Origin: Candidatus Poseidonia alphae
Lineage (GTDB): Archaea > Thermoplasmatota > Poseidoniia > Poseidoniales > Poseidoniaceae
Assembly (NCBI GenBank): GCA_002505405.1
Contig: DAVD01000041.1
Span: 16,324-44,332 of the forward strand
Direction of reading: 5' to 3'
DNA: 28,009 nt
Part shown: piece by piece, positions 8,457 through 16,709 of the stretch
Layout: every line of letters starts with the position of its first letter
Numbering within the stretch: the stretch's first letter is position 1
Made by a program: the position numbers and the translations under genes
The notes under the pieces: generated by a model
Told to the model about the DNA's origin: nothing
What the model saw: only the letters and a program-made list of their open reading frames with translations
The model's database searches: none

Positions 8457-8464
8457 CATATAAG
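8457..8464 (+). promoter_or_regulatory. Possible TATA box (CATATAAG)
   Basis: CATATAAG, preceded by CAAAAC, resembles an archaeal TATA box with an upstream BRE. It lies right before the annotated GTG start at 8465. If used, transcription would begin near 8485, and the membrane protein would then have to start at the in-frame ATG 8507. Composition evidence only. Confidence 0.3.
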
Positions 8465-8860
8465 GTGTTGCGAGTATTCAAGAATCAACAGCACTTCCCC
8501 GTCTTCATGGGACTTGCTTTCTCAACCGTCCAACGCATGTTTGCCGCAACTTTGGTTGCTTCCCTGGGTGTTTGGTATCTCGAAGGAACCGTCACTGCAG
8601 GCATGCAGGCACTCATCGCCCTTTCGGCCCTCACCGGACTGATTTGGGGGCTTTCGGAGCGCGAAGTGATGACTTCAACCCTTCACCTGCAAGGTAACGG
8701 CCCGTGGCAGATGCTCGCCGTTGTCGCCAGCATCATCATCTTCGCACAGGTTTCAGTTTCGATGTGGGCCTTTCCAACCGTCGGCGCCTATGTTTTGTCG
8801 CTCGTTTTCGTTGGCTCATTTTGGCTTACGGGTTTTATGATCCAACCAAACGGCAACTGA
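8465..8860 (+). CDS. Small multi-pass membrane protein of unknown function
   Basis: A 131-residue very hydrophobic protein with about four predicted membrane segments (residues about 20-40, 46-62, 80-98 and 104-124), separated by short loops including a charged SEREVMTS loop. I recognise no family. The start is uncertain: GTG 8465, TTG 8468 and ATG 8507 are in frame; none has a good Shine-Dalgarno, and a TATA-like element overlaps the upstream candidates, which would favour ATG 8507 (117 residues). Both versions keep all the membrane segments. It follows the oxidoreductase by about 20 bases on the same strand. Confidence 0.7.
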   Translation: MLRVFKNQQHFPVFMGLAFSTVQRMFAATLVASLGVWYLEGTVTAGMQALIALSALTGLIWGLSEREVMTSTLHLQGNGPWQMLAVVASIIIFAQVSVSMWAFPTVGAYVLSLVFVGSFWLTGFMIQPNGN

Positions 8861-8906
8861 GGAAGTTGTTTTCCGAATAGACGAATCGTTCGGTCTTCCA
8901 TGCGAA

Positions 8907-10289
8907 GTGTCAAAGGCAGAAGCCGACGGCCTAAACACGAGTACTATGGCTACATTCGGCGACCACCCAGCATTACCTGACGCTCTTGAGGCCCTTCTGG
9001 AGGACGACGTTCACACGGTTTTCCTCAAAGCAGAATGCCCACCGCGAGTGAAACGAGGGACAATTGGACAACTCAAACTTGTCGAAGTTGAAGACAGTGG
9101 AACGGATTGGGATACGCTACGTGTAGAAGCACTCAGCGACGAATTAGCCGAATTGGTTGAAGATAACCGACACCGCAGCGATTGTTTTCTAGAAATTGAC
9201 CGTAAAGGCTGCAAAGTTATCCAACTCGGGGATCTACGTATTGCATGCGCTTGGCCACCCTTTTCAGACGCACGAGAAATTACCGTGGTTCGGCCGGTTG
9301 CAAAATTAAGTATTTCCGATTACGATCTCGATGATCGCCTTATCACTCGTTTGAGCAACCATCACCGAGGCGTGTTCATTTGTGGGCGTCCAGGATCCGG
9401 AAAAACGACGCTCGCGCAAGCGATTGCCGAATATCTTGACACCGATGTCGGCGCATTGGTCAAAACGATGGAGGCCCCAAGAGACTTGCAGCTCGCTGAC
9501 CGCATTACACAATATGCGCCACTGGAAGGCGACCTGGAAAAAACAGCAGAGATTCTCTTCCTTGTCAGGCCTGACTTTGTTATCTTTGACGAAGTACGCC
9601 GGGCACGCGATTTCGAGATTTTCTCCGACGTCCGTCTTGCAGGGGTTGGATTGTTGGGGGTGACCCACGCCAATTCAGCATTGGAAGCCATTCAACGCCT
9701 GATTGGAAAAGTTGAATTGGGGCTCGTTAGCCAGGTGCTTGATACCATTATCCATGTCGAGGCGGGAGCAATTCAACAAGTCCTTGAACTGCGAATGACG
9801 GTCAAACCTCCAACAGGAATGCAGGAAGAACTTGCTCGCCCGGTCATCGAGGTTATCGAATTCCCAAGCGGGAAAATCACGCATGAAATGTTTGCTTTTG
9901 GCTCTGAAATTGCCGTCGTTCCGATCGATGGAACAAAGAAGGACATGTCGCCCCTGAAAGCGCTCGCGAAGGAACAGATTGCTTCACACATACGCCAGTG
10001 GGTTGGTGTAGATTGTCAAGTTCAATTCAGCAGTGAAAGTGCCGCAACGGTCTATGCGCCGCAAAACATGATCGCAACGCTTGTTGGCCGAGGTGGAGAG
10101 AATGTCAAACAACTCCAAGATGAACTCGGAGGAATCCGACTCAGCATTGAATCGTTTGATGAAATGCCCGAATCGCTCGAACGACCCAACGCCTTTCGGT
10201 CTGACAAGCGGGGGAGGGGAAAGGGCAATTCCACTTGGGACAATTCCCGCAGAAAAGGTGGGAATAAGGGCAAGAAACCTCGTCGTTAA
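8907..10289 (+). CDS. PINc/VapC-family ATPase with KH domain, lacking the PIN domain
   Basis: A 460-residue P-loop ATPase of the archaeal family that normally reads PIN-ATPase-KH. The secretion-type ATPase core is clear: Walker A GRPGSGKTT at 160-168, an Asp box near 185-200 (MEAPRDLQLADRITQY), Walker B VIFDEVRR near 226-233 and GVTHANS soon after. A KH fold with the RNA-binding loop VGRGGENV is at about 393-400, followed by a basic Gly/Lys/Arg tail. Before the core is only about 45 residues, then the family's linker (VFLKAECPPRVKRGTIG), so the usual N-terminal PIN nuclease of about 130 residues is absent. Starts: GTG 8907 or ATG 8946. The likely role is RNA handling in the cytosol; this is inference. 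Confidence 0.88.
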   Translation: MSKAEADGLNTSTMATFGDHPALPDALEALLEDDVHTVFLKAECPPRVKRGTIGQLKLVEVEDSGTDWDTLRVEALSDELAELVEDNRHRSDCFLEIDRKGCKVIQLGDLRIACAWPPFSDAREITVVRPVAKLSISDYDLDDRLITRLSNHHRGVFICGRPGSGKTTLAQAIAEYLDTDVGALVKTMEAPRDLQLADRITQYAPLEGDLEKTAEILFLVRPDFVIFDEVRRARDFEIFSDVRLAGVGLLGVTHANSALEAIQRLIGKVELGLVSQVLDTIIHVEAGAIQQVLELRMTVKPPTGMQEELARPVIEVIEFPSGKITHEMFAFGSEIAVVPIDGTKKDMSPLKALAKEQIASHIRQWVGVDCQVQFSSESAATVYAPQNMIATLVGRGGENVKQLQDELGGIRLSIESFDEMPESLERPNAFRSDKRGRGKGNSTWDNSRRKGGNKGKKPRR

Positions 10290-10325
10290 CGAACACGGTG
10301 AAAAGAGGCCACTTCGGGGGCGTTC

Positions 10326-10337
10326 GAGAAAAATATC
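10326..10337 (+). promoter_or_regulatory. Possible BRE/TATA element upstream of the acidic-tail membrane gene
   Basis: GAGAAAAATATC is purine-rich then A/T-rich, as in an archaeal BRE plus TATA box. Transcription would start near 10360, leaving a leader of about 30 bases before ATG 10390, which contains AGAGGA six bases before the start. It would mark a new transcription unit after the ATPase gene. Composition and spacing only. Confidence 0.3.
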
Positions 10338-10389
10338 GGGACCACCTTTATGAGTGAATAAGCGGGGCTTACGGGATAGAGGATTGGTC

Positions 10390-11055
10390 ATGTCCGTTGA
10401 AGAAACATCAAGAGAAAGCAACGAAAGTGGGGCCATTGCCTTCCTTCTTCAAAATCGCTCATGGATGAACGGAGCCTCCATTGTTCTGGTTCTATACGCT
10501 GTTTGGGCCGTCATCGAAGTCCTAACAAACACCTATTTCACGGGAATGCAAATCCCGCCGGTCACAGGGACTGAAACCAACATTGACCCTACCGACACAC
10601 AACGAAACAACAGCGGCTGGGTTATGGCTTCTGGTGCTGTTTGCGGTCTGGTTGGGCTTGCAGTTCAATACGTCTACAAGGGCGCCCCACACGTAGATTC
10701 ATCAATGGCTGCTACCGCTGCCATGATTCTTGACCAAGCAACAGCAGGGCGTGTCGATGAAGCAGAATTGATTTCAAGGGCAGAAGAAGCCGCTACCGTC
10801 GCAGCAACTGAGGTTGCTAAGGAAACAGCCGAAGACACTGTCATTGAGATGCTGGATCCCGACGCCGATATGGACGGAGATTCCGAAGAGTCCGAAGATT
10901 CCGAGGCGGAAGAATCCGTTGAAGAAGAAGCTGAGGCAGAAACCGAAGTGGAAGAAACAGTCGAAGCTGAAGCAGAAGTAGCTGAAGCGGAAGAAGAAGA
11001 AACCGTCGAAGAAGGGGTCGAAGAGGCTCCCGAAGAAGACATGAAGAAATTTTGA
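10390..11055 (+). CDS. Two-TM protein with long acidic C-terminal tail
   Basis: A 221-residue protein of no family known to me. A short polar N-terminus is followed by two membrane helices, at about 30-48 (ASIVLVLYAVWAVIEVL) and 77-98 (WVMASGAVCGLVGLAVQYVY), joined by a polar loop. Residues about 115-150 form an Ala/Glu-rich helix and the final 70 residues are almost all Glu, Ala, Val, Asp and Ser, giving a very strong negative charge, ending MKKF. ATG 10390 is chosen because GAGGA lies exactly 6 bases before it; an in-frame GTG at 10354 has no such site. The gene stops 11 bases before the start of the large unknown gene, whose ribosome-binding site follows the stop directly, so the two are probably co-translated. 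Confidence 0.8.
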   Translation: MSVEETSRESNESGAIAFLLQNRSWMNGASIVLVLYAVWAVIEVLTNTYFTGMQIPPVTGTETNIDPTDTQRNNSGWVMASGAVCGLVGLAVQYVYKGAPHVDSSMAATAAMILDQATAGRVDEAELISRAEEAATVAATEVAKETAEDTVIEMLDPDADMDGDSEESEDSEAEESVEEEAEAETEVEETVEAEAEVAEAEEEETVEEGVEEAPEEDMKKF

Positions 11056-11060
11056 GGTGA
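11056..11060 (+). promoter_or_regulatory. Shine-Dalgarno GGTGA for the 693-residue gene
   Basis: GGTGA lies within TGAGGTGA directly at the stop of the upstream gene and exactly 6 bases before ATG 11067. It is complementary to the UCACC core of the archaeal 16S 3' end and fixes the start. Confidence 0.8.
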
Positions 11061-11066
11061 AGAAAA

Positions 11067-13148
11067 ATGTGGGAACATCGTAGCGTATCAGATAAAACAT
11101 TCAAATTAACACAACGCATCTTACCGAGTGAGACATACGTCAAACTCATGGATGAAGTTGAAGCCGTGGTTGCAGATGCCGAAAAGCACAAATTCGACGA
11201 CGCAACCTTCATGACATACATTCCCCGAAAGGGTCCCTGGGAAGAAATTCCTGCTTCGGATCACAGCCGAGCAGATGCACGAACCCGTTACATCGGACCA
11301 GCATCGGCCAAACTCCTGAACACCAACATCGTTCTTGGTTCTTCTTGGATTGACTCAGACCGTTTCAAATTCGAGCGACGAATTGAGAACATCTCTGATT
11401 ACCTCAAGCAAAAGACCGTTATCAACGCCAACATGTGGACTCCAAAACAATTGTTCACGACTCAGACCTTCTTCTTTTGCTCAACAGGCGACGAAGAGCG
11501 AATGGGCGGGGCGATTCTTGAAGGCGATACACTCAATGAGAACCACCTGCTTCTCGGAGCAAAAGACGGCAAGGACTTCGCTGAATGGGAAGTTATTCTT
11601 TGGGGGCTTGGACACCGCGGTGTTGTGCCCGACTCAGACCCTCTGGACCGAGTCTATTACCCATCATTGATGCACCGTAACGTGTCATTCAACAACCGTG
11701 TGGGATGGATCCGATATTCACCTGCTGGATTTGGAAAGGACGCATCGGGTTACCTGATGACCCGACCTAACACTTGGATTTGGCCTGCCGTTAACGGAAA
11801 CCGTGAAACAGCAACAGCCTTCAACCTCCTTGTCAATCTTCCAGACCGCCGTTCTTCGTTTGGTGAAGAAGGAATTTCGGACGTTTACCTGACCACAGGA
11901 AAAACTTCCCTTTACACCATGATGGGAATGATGCAATCTTCAACCGTACGCCAAGCATTTGGTGCGGGTTCAGAAATGGTTCCATTGGAATTCCATTGCA
12001 TCGAACCTGGACTTGACGAGTGGATTGGAAACTCCAGCGACGAAGACAAGTACAGCCGACTGTTTGAGGTCTGCGCAACCCTTGGATACATTTTGACCGA
12101 CCCCCAAGTCGGAACACTTGGAGGGGCCGCTAAGCGCCGTCGCCTCATCATGTACCCAAGCGACCAGGGCAATCTTTTGACCTGTGCTAACGCCAGCCAA
12201 GTTGCTGACCATGCCCTCAAGTCCAACTACGGCTCAACCGTGTTCACCAAACTCGACCAAGCTGATTTCATGAACCGCGTGACTCGACGTTTCAAGGCCT
12301 ATGCAGACCTCGTTGCCGCTTCAGATGTTGCAAAAGGCTCCCGCTGGATCAGCCAGGCAGAAGTTGATGGCGAGAAGATGATTGGTCCAAACGTCCACTC
12401 CATTCTTTCCGTTCGCGGATATGATATTTTGAACATGCAAGAATACCTTGACACCTTCAATGACGTTTCTGCAGCACCAGAACGCTTGATGCGCCGCATC
12501 ATCCAATCCGTTGCTACCAACGCCTTGAAGACAGTATACCCGGTTGACCAACTTGGTGAATCTGCAGGACCTGCACCGTTTGAACACATCTTCAATTCGT
12601 CCGATGATAATCCGTTGGTCTACTACACCGATGTTCGCTTTTTGGTTCCAACATCCATCGACAAACTTCGCTTCCAGACAGCTTCTCGTGGAGCAGACCG
12701 TGGACGCATGCGTGAGGCCTACGCCGCACTTACCAACGCCGACCCAATGACGAGCCTCTCGATTCAAGACCTCTGTCTACCGTTCCTCGCCGACCTCGGT
12801 GAAGATACATGGCAGACCGGTACCGGAATCAACGAAAATGAAATCATCGTCGAGGTCACCATGGCGGTCAATCCGGCTCGTGTTTGGCGAGCATACCTTG
12901 ACCCAACCATCAAGGAAGTTTTCGACATGCCAAAGGGCGACAAGGGCACAGCCGCACAACTATGGGGCGACGTGTTCATGACCAACGATGTTCTTCATGA
13001 CAAGATGGTGAAGGACGGCAACGAACACTACCTCAAATTGTTGAAGATGGCCTACCATTGGTCCCACAACGAGTCACAAAAGGCTCACAAACTTGGCAAG
13101 CATGCAAAGAAAGCACCTGCTAAGAAAGCGCCTGCTAAGAAAAAGTGA
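11067..13148 (+). CDS. Large conserved-looking protein of unknown family with basic Lys/Ala/Pro tail
   Basis: A 693-residue protein I cannot place in any family. It has no signal peptide and no membrane segment, so it is probably cytoplasmic. Composition is that of a folded globular protein, rich in Trp, Tyr, Phe, Asn and Asp, with evenly spread hydrophobics and no coiled coil or repeat until the end. The C-terminus is a flexible basic tail containing KKAPAKKAPAKKK, encoded by a 15-base tandem repeat. Codon choice by eye favours C-ending codons such as AAC, GAC and ACC, consistent with strong expression, and the ribosome-binding site is excellent. It follows the acidic-tail membrane gene by 11 bases and precedes a thermosome subunit by 47. 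No enzymatic motif was found. Confidence 0.85.
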   Translation: MWEHRSVSDKTFKLTQRILPSETYVKLMDEVEAVVADAEKHKFDDATFMTYIPRKGPWEEIPASDHSRADARTRYIGPASAKLLNTNIVLGSSWIDSDRFKFERRIENISDYLKQKTVINANMWTPKQLFTTQTFFFCSTGDEERMGGAILEGDTLNENHLLLGAKDGKDFAEWEVILWGLGHRGVVPDSDPLDRVYYPSLMHRNVSFNNRVGWIRYSPAGFGKDASGYLMTRPNTWIWPAVNGNRETATAFNLLVNLPDRRSSFGEEGISDVYLTTGKTSLYTMMGMMQSSTVRQAFGAGSEMVPLEFHCIEPGLDEWIGNSSDEDKYSRLFEVCATLGYILTDPQVGTLGGAAKRRRLIMYPSDQGNLLTCANASQVADHALKSNYGSTVFTKLDQADFMNRVTRRFKAYADLVAASDVAKGSRWISQAEVDGEKMIGPNVHSILSVRGYDILNMQEYLDTFNDVSAAPERLMRRIIQSVATNALKTVYPVDQLGESAGPAPFEHIFNSSDDNPLVYYTDVRFLVPTSIDKLRFQTASRGADRGRMREAYAALTNADPMTSLSIQDLCLPFLADLGEDTWQTGTGINENEIIVEVTMAVNPARVWRAYLDPTIKEVFDMPKGDKGTAAQLWGDVFMTNDVLHDKMVKDGNEHYLKLLKMAYHWSHNESQKAHKLGKHAKKAPAKKAPAKKK
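13107..13145 (+). repeat. 15-base tandem repeat encoding KKAPA
   Basis: Two units of 15 bases (13107-13121 and 13122-13136) differ at a single base and encode KKAPA twice; a partial third unit gives KKK before the stop at 13146. It forms the basic tail of the large unknown protein. Such units can change copy number by slippage. Confidence 0.85.
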
Positions 13149-13195
13149 TTCAAGGGATAAAGGGTTCAAGAAGTTGAGCCTCCAGGGTTGTTCTA

Positions 13196-14785
13196 ATGGC
13201 TCAAGCAAACAATGACGGCAGTGGGCGCGCGCCGGTTACAATTGTACGGCCAACCACTACCGTAACAAGCGGTGTTGGCGTCACCCAGAAACTCGTTACA
13301 GCCGCCGTAGCCTTTGGTGATTTAATGCGGGGAACCTTTGGCCCCCAAGGCTTGGACAAGATGCTCTACAAAACCAACGGAACGACAGCGGTAACCAATG
13401 ATGGCGCTAAAATCGTAGCAGAATTGCTCGTGAAACACCCTGCGGCAAAGGCCTTCGTTCAACTCGCTGAAGCACAAGAGCATGCATGCGGGGACGGAGT
13501 AACTGGCTGCATGATCTTCGCAAGTGAACTCATGAGAGAAGCCGGACGACTGCTTGGTCGGGGCTTGCATCCACTGATTCTGAACGACGGTTACATCAAA
13601 GCTGCAGCAGTGACGCGTCAATCCATAGAATCAAGCTCAACGCAATGGGACAAGTCTCGTGAACAACTCGTTCACGTGGCCAAGACATCAATGAATGGAA
13701 CGGCCGCAGACATTGCCGGCTCGTTCCTCGCTGAATTGGTTGTGGACGGATTGCAAACGGTATCGCGAAGTGATGATGGAGTCAATTACGAAGACATTCG
13801 AATGTCAAAAAGAACACAGGGTAATCTACAGAATTCGCGTCTTCTGGACGGTTTAATTCTGGACACAGCCTTGATTCTAGACCGCTTACCTCGTCGCTTA
13901 GGTGCCGGGAAATTGGTTGCTCTTACGTGTCCTCTCGATTATGAAACATCTTCGAGAGATGCCGATATTGAGGTTGAAACGGCCGATGAATGGATGGCTT
14001 TTGTTGATGCTAAGGATGGGATTTTGAAAAAGAAAGTCAAACAAATATTGGATACTGGTGCCACTGCTATTTTTTCTGCTGAAACCATTGAACCCAGCAT
14101 TTTCCACATGCTAACCGATGCTGGTTGTTTCGTCCTAGGCGGACTTGAACGAGCAGGCATTGAAGACATTGCCAAAGCATCAGGGGCTTCAATGTGCGAC
14201 CATCTTGACGACCTTTCGGCATCATTCCTTGGTAACTTTGACCACCTCACAATTGAAACCAGCGAAAGTTTGGACGGACGCAGAGAACGACTTTGCATGA
14301 GATTTGGAGATTCTGCTGGACTTGCTACTATTGACGTAGGAGGCGGCGATGGCGTGGCTGCGGATGAAGTGATTCGCGGCTTGTACGACGCACTTCGTTC
14401 GACCGCTCAAGTGATGGAAACCCATTCACTTGTACGCGGAGGCGGGAGTGCAGAGATGGCTGCTGCCCTTGCGGTTAAGGAGGCGGCTGAACAAGAATCA
14501 GGCCGTCAAAGATTGGCCATGGAAGCCTTTGCACGAGCGCTTGAATCGATTCCTTCAACACTTGCTACCAATGCGGGTGTTGACCAATTGGACACGCTCC
14601 TCGCGCTTCGTTCTGCACACCGTAACGGAAACAACCAAGCAGGAATCGGCCCCTCCGGCTCCGTTGAGGTGGTTGAACATGCATGGGCGCCAACCGAGAC
14701 ACTTCTGCATGGAATTGAAGCCGCCACAGAAACCGCCTGCGGGTTGCTGCGAGTCGATCAAGTCATTTCGGCCCGTGGAGATTGA
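13196..14785 (+). CDS. Divergent thermosome (group II chaperonin) subunit
   Basis: A 529-residue subunit of the archaeal ATP-driven folding ring. Order of domains is standard: equatorial, intermediate, apical (about 210-365), intermediate, equatorial. Recognisable motifs are GTFGPQGLDKMLY, VTNDGAKIV with Asp69, GDGVT at 99-103, YDAL with Asp398 (the position of the catalytic Asp) and RGGGSAE at 414-420. It is divergent: the family's GDGTT is GDGVT, NDGAT is NDGAK, and the Gly/Met-rich C-terminal tail is missing. ATP hydrolysis residues Asp69, Asp100 and Asp398 are kept, so it may still be active. It could be a specialised paralogue rather than the main subunit. It follows the unknown 693-residue gene by 47 bases. 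Confidence 0.9.
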   Translation: MAQANNDGSGRAPVTIVRPTTTVTSGVGVTQKLVTAAVAFGDLMRGTFGPQGLDKMLYKTNGTTAVTNDGAKIVAELLVKHPAAKAFVQLAEAQEHACGDGVTGCMIFASELMREAGRLLGRGLHPLILNDGYIKAAAVTRQSIESSSTQWDKSREQLVHVAKTSMNGTAADIAGSFLAELVVDGLQTVSRSDDGVNYEDIRMSKRTQGNLQNSRLLDGLILDTALILDRLPRRLGAGKLVALTCPLDYETSSRDADIEVETADEWMAFVDAKDGILKKKVKQILDTGATAIFSAETIEPSIFHMLTDAGCFVLGGLERAGIEDIAKASGASMCDHLDDLSASFLGNFDHLTIETSESLDGRRERLCMRFGDSAGLATIDVGGGDGVAADEVIRGLYDALRSTAQVMETHSLVRGGGSAEMAAALAVKEAAEQESGRQRLAMEAFARALESIPSTLATNAGVDQLDTLLALRSAHRNGNNQAGIGPSGSVEVVEHAWAPTETLLHGIEAATETACGLLRVDQVISARGD

Positions 14786-14862
14786 CCTCTAAATGAGCCA
14801 ATATGGCTGTGCGCTATCTTCAAGACCATTGGACGGGGCCAATACGATAACGGGACTCCTGC

Positions 14863-16506
14863 ATGAACGGTAAAGAATCATCCCGACCCCGTGCATTACT
14901 GAGCGTTTGGGACAAGACAGGAATCGTTGAATTTGCTGCAGGTTTAGCAGAGTTAGGTTTTGAATTGGTTTCCACTGGGGGAACAGCAAGGTTGCTCCGG
15001 GAGTCAGGACTCAATGTTCTTCATGTTTCTGATTTAACCAACCATCCTGAAATTTTTGACGGGAGGGTCAAGTCACTTCATCCAGCCATCCACGGGCCGC
15101 TTCTTGCACGCCTTCACAAAGAAGACGACCGAGCAGAACTGGACCGACTTGGATATTCGCCCATTCGCCTGGTTGCATGCAACCTTTACCCCTTCTCAAC
15201 CGCTGCCGCTCAAGAACCTCCTATGGATGACAACCCCTTGCTGGAAATGATTGACATTGGCGGACCAACGATGGTCCGTGCTTCGGCAAAAAACCACCAA
15301 CACGTTCTCATCGCAACCAATCCAAAGCGATACAACGATCTTCTCAAAGCGATTCGAGCAGTTGAAGATGTCACTGAAGTTGACATGAGCCTGCGCCAAG
15401 AACTTGCCCTTGAGGCCTTTCAACACACTGCTGCATACGATTCCGCAATCGCCAACGAACTTCATCTACGCTTCATCGGCGACCCAGCTGCTTTCTCTGA
15501 TGTCAACGAACAAAGCGAACGACTTCCCTCGACGATGCTCTCATCCGCCCACATCATGCACACCCTAAGATACGGAGAAAACGCTCATCAGGCCGCTGGT
15601 TTGTACGTTGACCCACTGAATGCTGGTCAACACTCAACGTTGGTGACAGCATTGGTTGAAGGCGGTAAAGCAATGTCCTACAACAACTATTCAGATGCTG
15701 ATGCAACCTTGCGTCTTTGCCGTTCACTTTCTACAGACGAATGGCCACAAACGCCTCATGCATGTGTTATTGTCAAGCACAACAACCCATGTGGCGCATC
15801 ACTGGCTGCAACCCAAAAGGAAGCGTTTGACATGGCTTTGGCGAGCGACCCAGAGTCAGCGTTTGGCTCCATTATTTGCTTCAATGAACCAGTCGAGGCT
15901 GAAACGGCGGCTTCAATTGGAAATCTCTTTGTCGAAGTCCTCATGGCTCCAGCGTTTTCACCCGAGGCAAAATCTCTTCTGATGGAAAAGAAAAACCGTC
16001 GCTTGCTCACCATTGAATCCCCTCAAGACCGTTTGGCTCCTTTGGAACGAATCCTTGTTCGTAAACCCGTCGAAGGGGGAATGCTGGTCCAAACCGAAGA
16101 ACCACCCATCATCGATTGGGCAGAGGCAAAAACCGTCACAGAGCGAGAACCCACTCAGGCACAAATCGATAGCATGAAATTCGCCGTACGCGTATGTGAG
16201 CAAGTGAAGTCAAATGCGATTGTCATGGTACAAGGTACAGCGACAGTTGGAATAGGGCCAGGGCAAACCAGCAGGGTTGAAGCCGTGCGAATCGCCGCTC
16301 GACGTGCTGGCGACAAAGCCAAAGACTGTGTCCTCGCATCCGATGCATTTTTTCCATTCAAAGACGGCCTTGAGCAAGCTGCAGAAGCAGGCGCTGCCGT
16401 CGTAGTTCAACCGGGAGGTTCAATCCGTGACCAAGAAGTCATTGATGAAGCCAATACCCGCAACATAGCAATGATATTCACAGGACATCGCCTTTTCAGG
16501 CATTGA
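14863..16506 (+). CDS. purH: Bifunctional AICAR transformylase / IMP cyclohydrolase PurH
   Basis: Catalyses the last two steps of de novo IMP synthesis, formylation of AICAR with 10-formyl-THF and ring closure. The 547 residues comprise an N-terminal MGS-like cyclohydrolase domain (LLSVWDKTGIVEFA, STGGTARLL, DGRVKSLHPAIHG) and a C-terminal transformylase domain with LRYGENAHQ, GGKAMSYNNYSDAD, the catalytic pair Lys305-His306 in VKHNNPCG, DPESAFGS, SDAFFPF and QPGGSIRDQE. Length is slightly above the bacterial norm (about 520-530). Many archaea use PurP/PurO instead, so this bacterial-style enzyme is consistent with old lateral acquisition; that is inference. PurN lies nearby, and both need a formyl-folate pool. 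Confidence 0.97.
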   Translation: MNGKESSRPRALLSVWDKTGIVEFAAGLAELGFELVSTGGTARLLRESGLNVLHVSDLTNHPEIFDGRVKSLHPAIHGPLLARLHKEDDRAELDRLGYSPIRLVACNLYPFSTAAAQEPPMDDNPLLEMIDIGGPTMVRASAKNHQHVLIATNPKRYNDLLKAIRAVEDVTEVDMSLRQELALEAFQHTAAYDSAIANELHLRFIGDPAAFSDVNEQSERLPSTMLSSAHIMHTLRYGENAHQAAGLYVDPLNAGQHSTLVTALVEGGKAMSYNNYSDADATLRLCRSLSTDEWPQTPHACVIVKHNNPCGASLAATQKEAFDMALASDPESAFGSIICFNEPVEAETAASIGNLFVEVLMAPAFSPEAKSLLMEKKNRRLLTIESPQDRLAPLERILVRKPVEGGMLVQTEEPPIIDWAEAKTVTEREPTQAQIDSMKFAVRVCEQVKSNAIVMVQGTATVGIGPGQTSRVEAVRIAARRAGDKAKDCVLASDAFFPFKDGLEQAAEAGAAVVVQPGGSIRDQEVIDEANTRNIAMIFTGHRLFRH

Positions 16507-16518
16507 CAATTGTGAAGC

Positions 16519-16523
16519 GGTGA
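16519..16523 (+). promoter_or_regulatory. Shine-Dalgarno GGTGA for the DUF6356-like small gene
   Basis: GGTGA followed by exactly 6 bases and TTG at 16530, the same arrangement as for the genes at 11067, 19338, 25161 and 25343. It decides the TTG start over the downstream ATG 16554. Confidence 0.65.
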
Positions 16524-16529
16524 ATTATT

Positions 16530-16709
16530 TTGGGACATCTAAACGACGTAGGAATGACATATTTTGAACACCTTTTGAGAGCGTTTCGCTTATCATTCAG
16601 ATTTGGCTTGAGCTCAATACAATTGATCATTCACGGAATTTTTCCGATGTTGTTCATCGATGGAGGCAAGAAAGCTGCAGAAGTGTATGATTCCTTCCAA
16701 GTAGAGTAA
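16530..16709 (+). CDS. DUF6356-like small protein, 59 residues
   Basis: A short frame starting at TTG 16530 and ending at TAA 16707-16709. The product begins MGHLNDVGMTYFEHLLRA and continues with a hydrophobic amphipathic stretch (FGLSSIQLIIHGIFPMLFI) and a polar end (KKAAEVYDSF). The pattern H-x-x-x-V-G-x-T-Y-x-E-H, then a hydrophobic helix with H-x-x-x-P-x-x-F, is what I recall of DUF6356, a family of small uncharacterised proteins mostly known from bacteria; one membrane-associated helix is likely. Support for reality: a GGTGA exactly 6 bases upstream, the family-like N-terminus that requires the TTG start, and a stop that abuts the stop of the convergent DUF454 gene with no base between. 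Function unknown. Confidence 0.72.
   Translation: MGHLNDVGMTYFEHLLRAFRLSFRFGLSSIQLIIHGIFPMLFIDGGKKAAEVYDSFQVE

Noticed and set aside
10674..11078. Minus-strand frame of almost pure Ser, Ala and Thr
   Set aside because: It is the complement of the GAA-rich acidic tail of the membrane protein, an expected artefact of low complexity.
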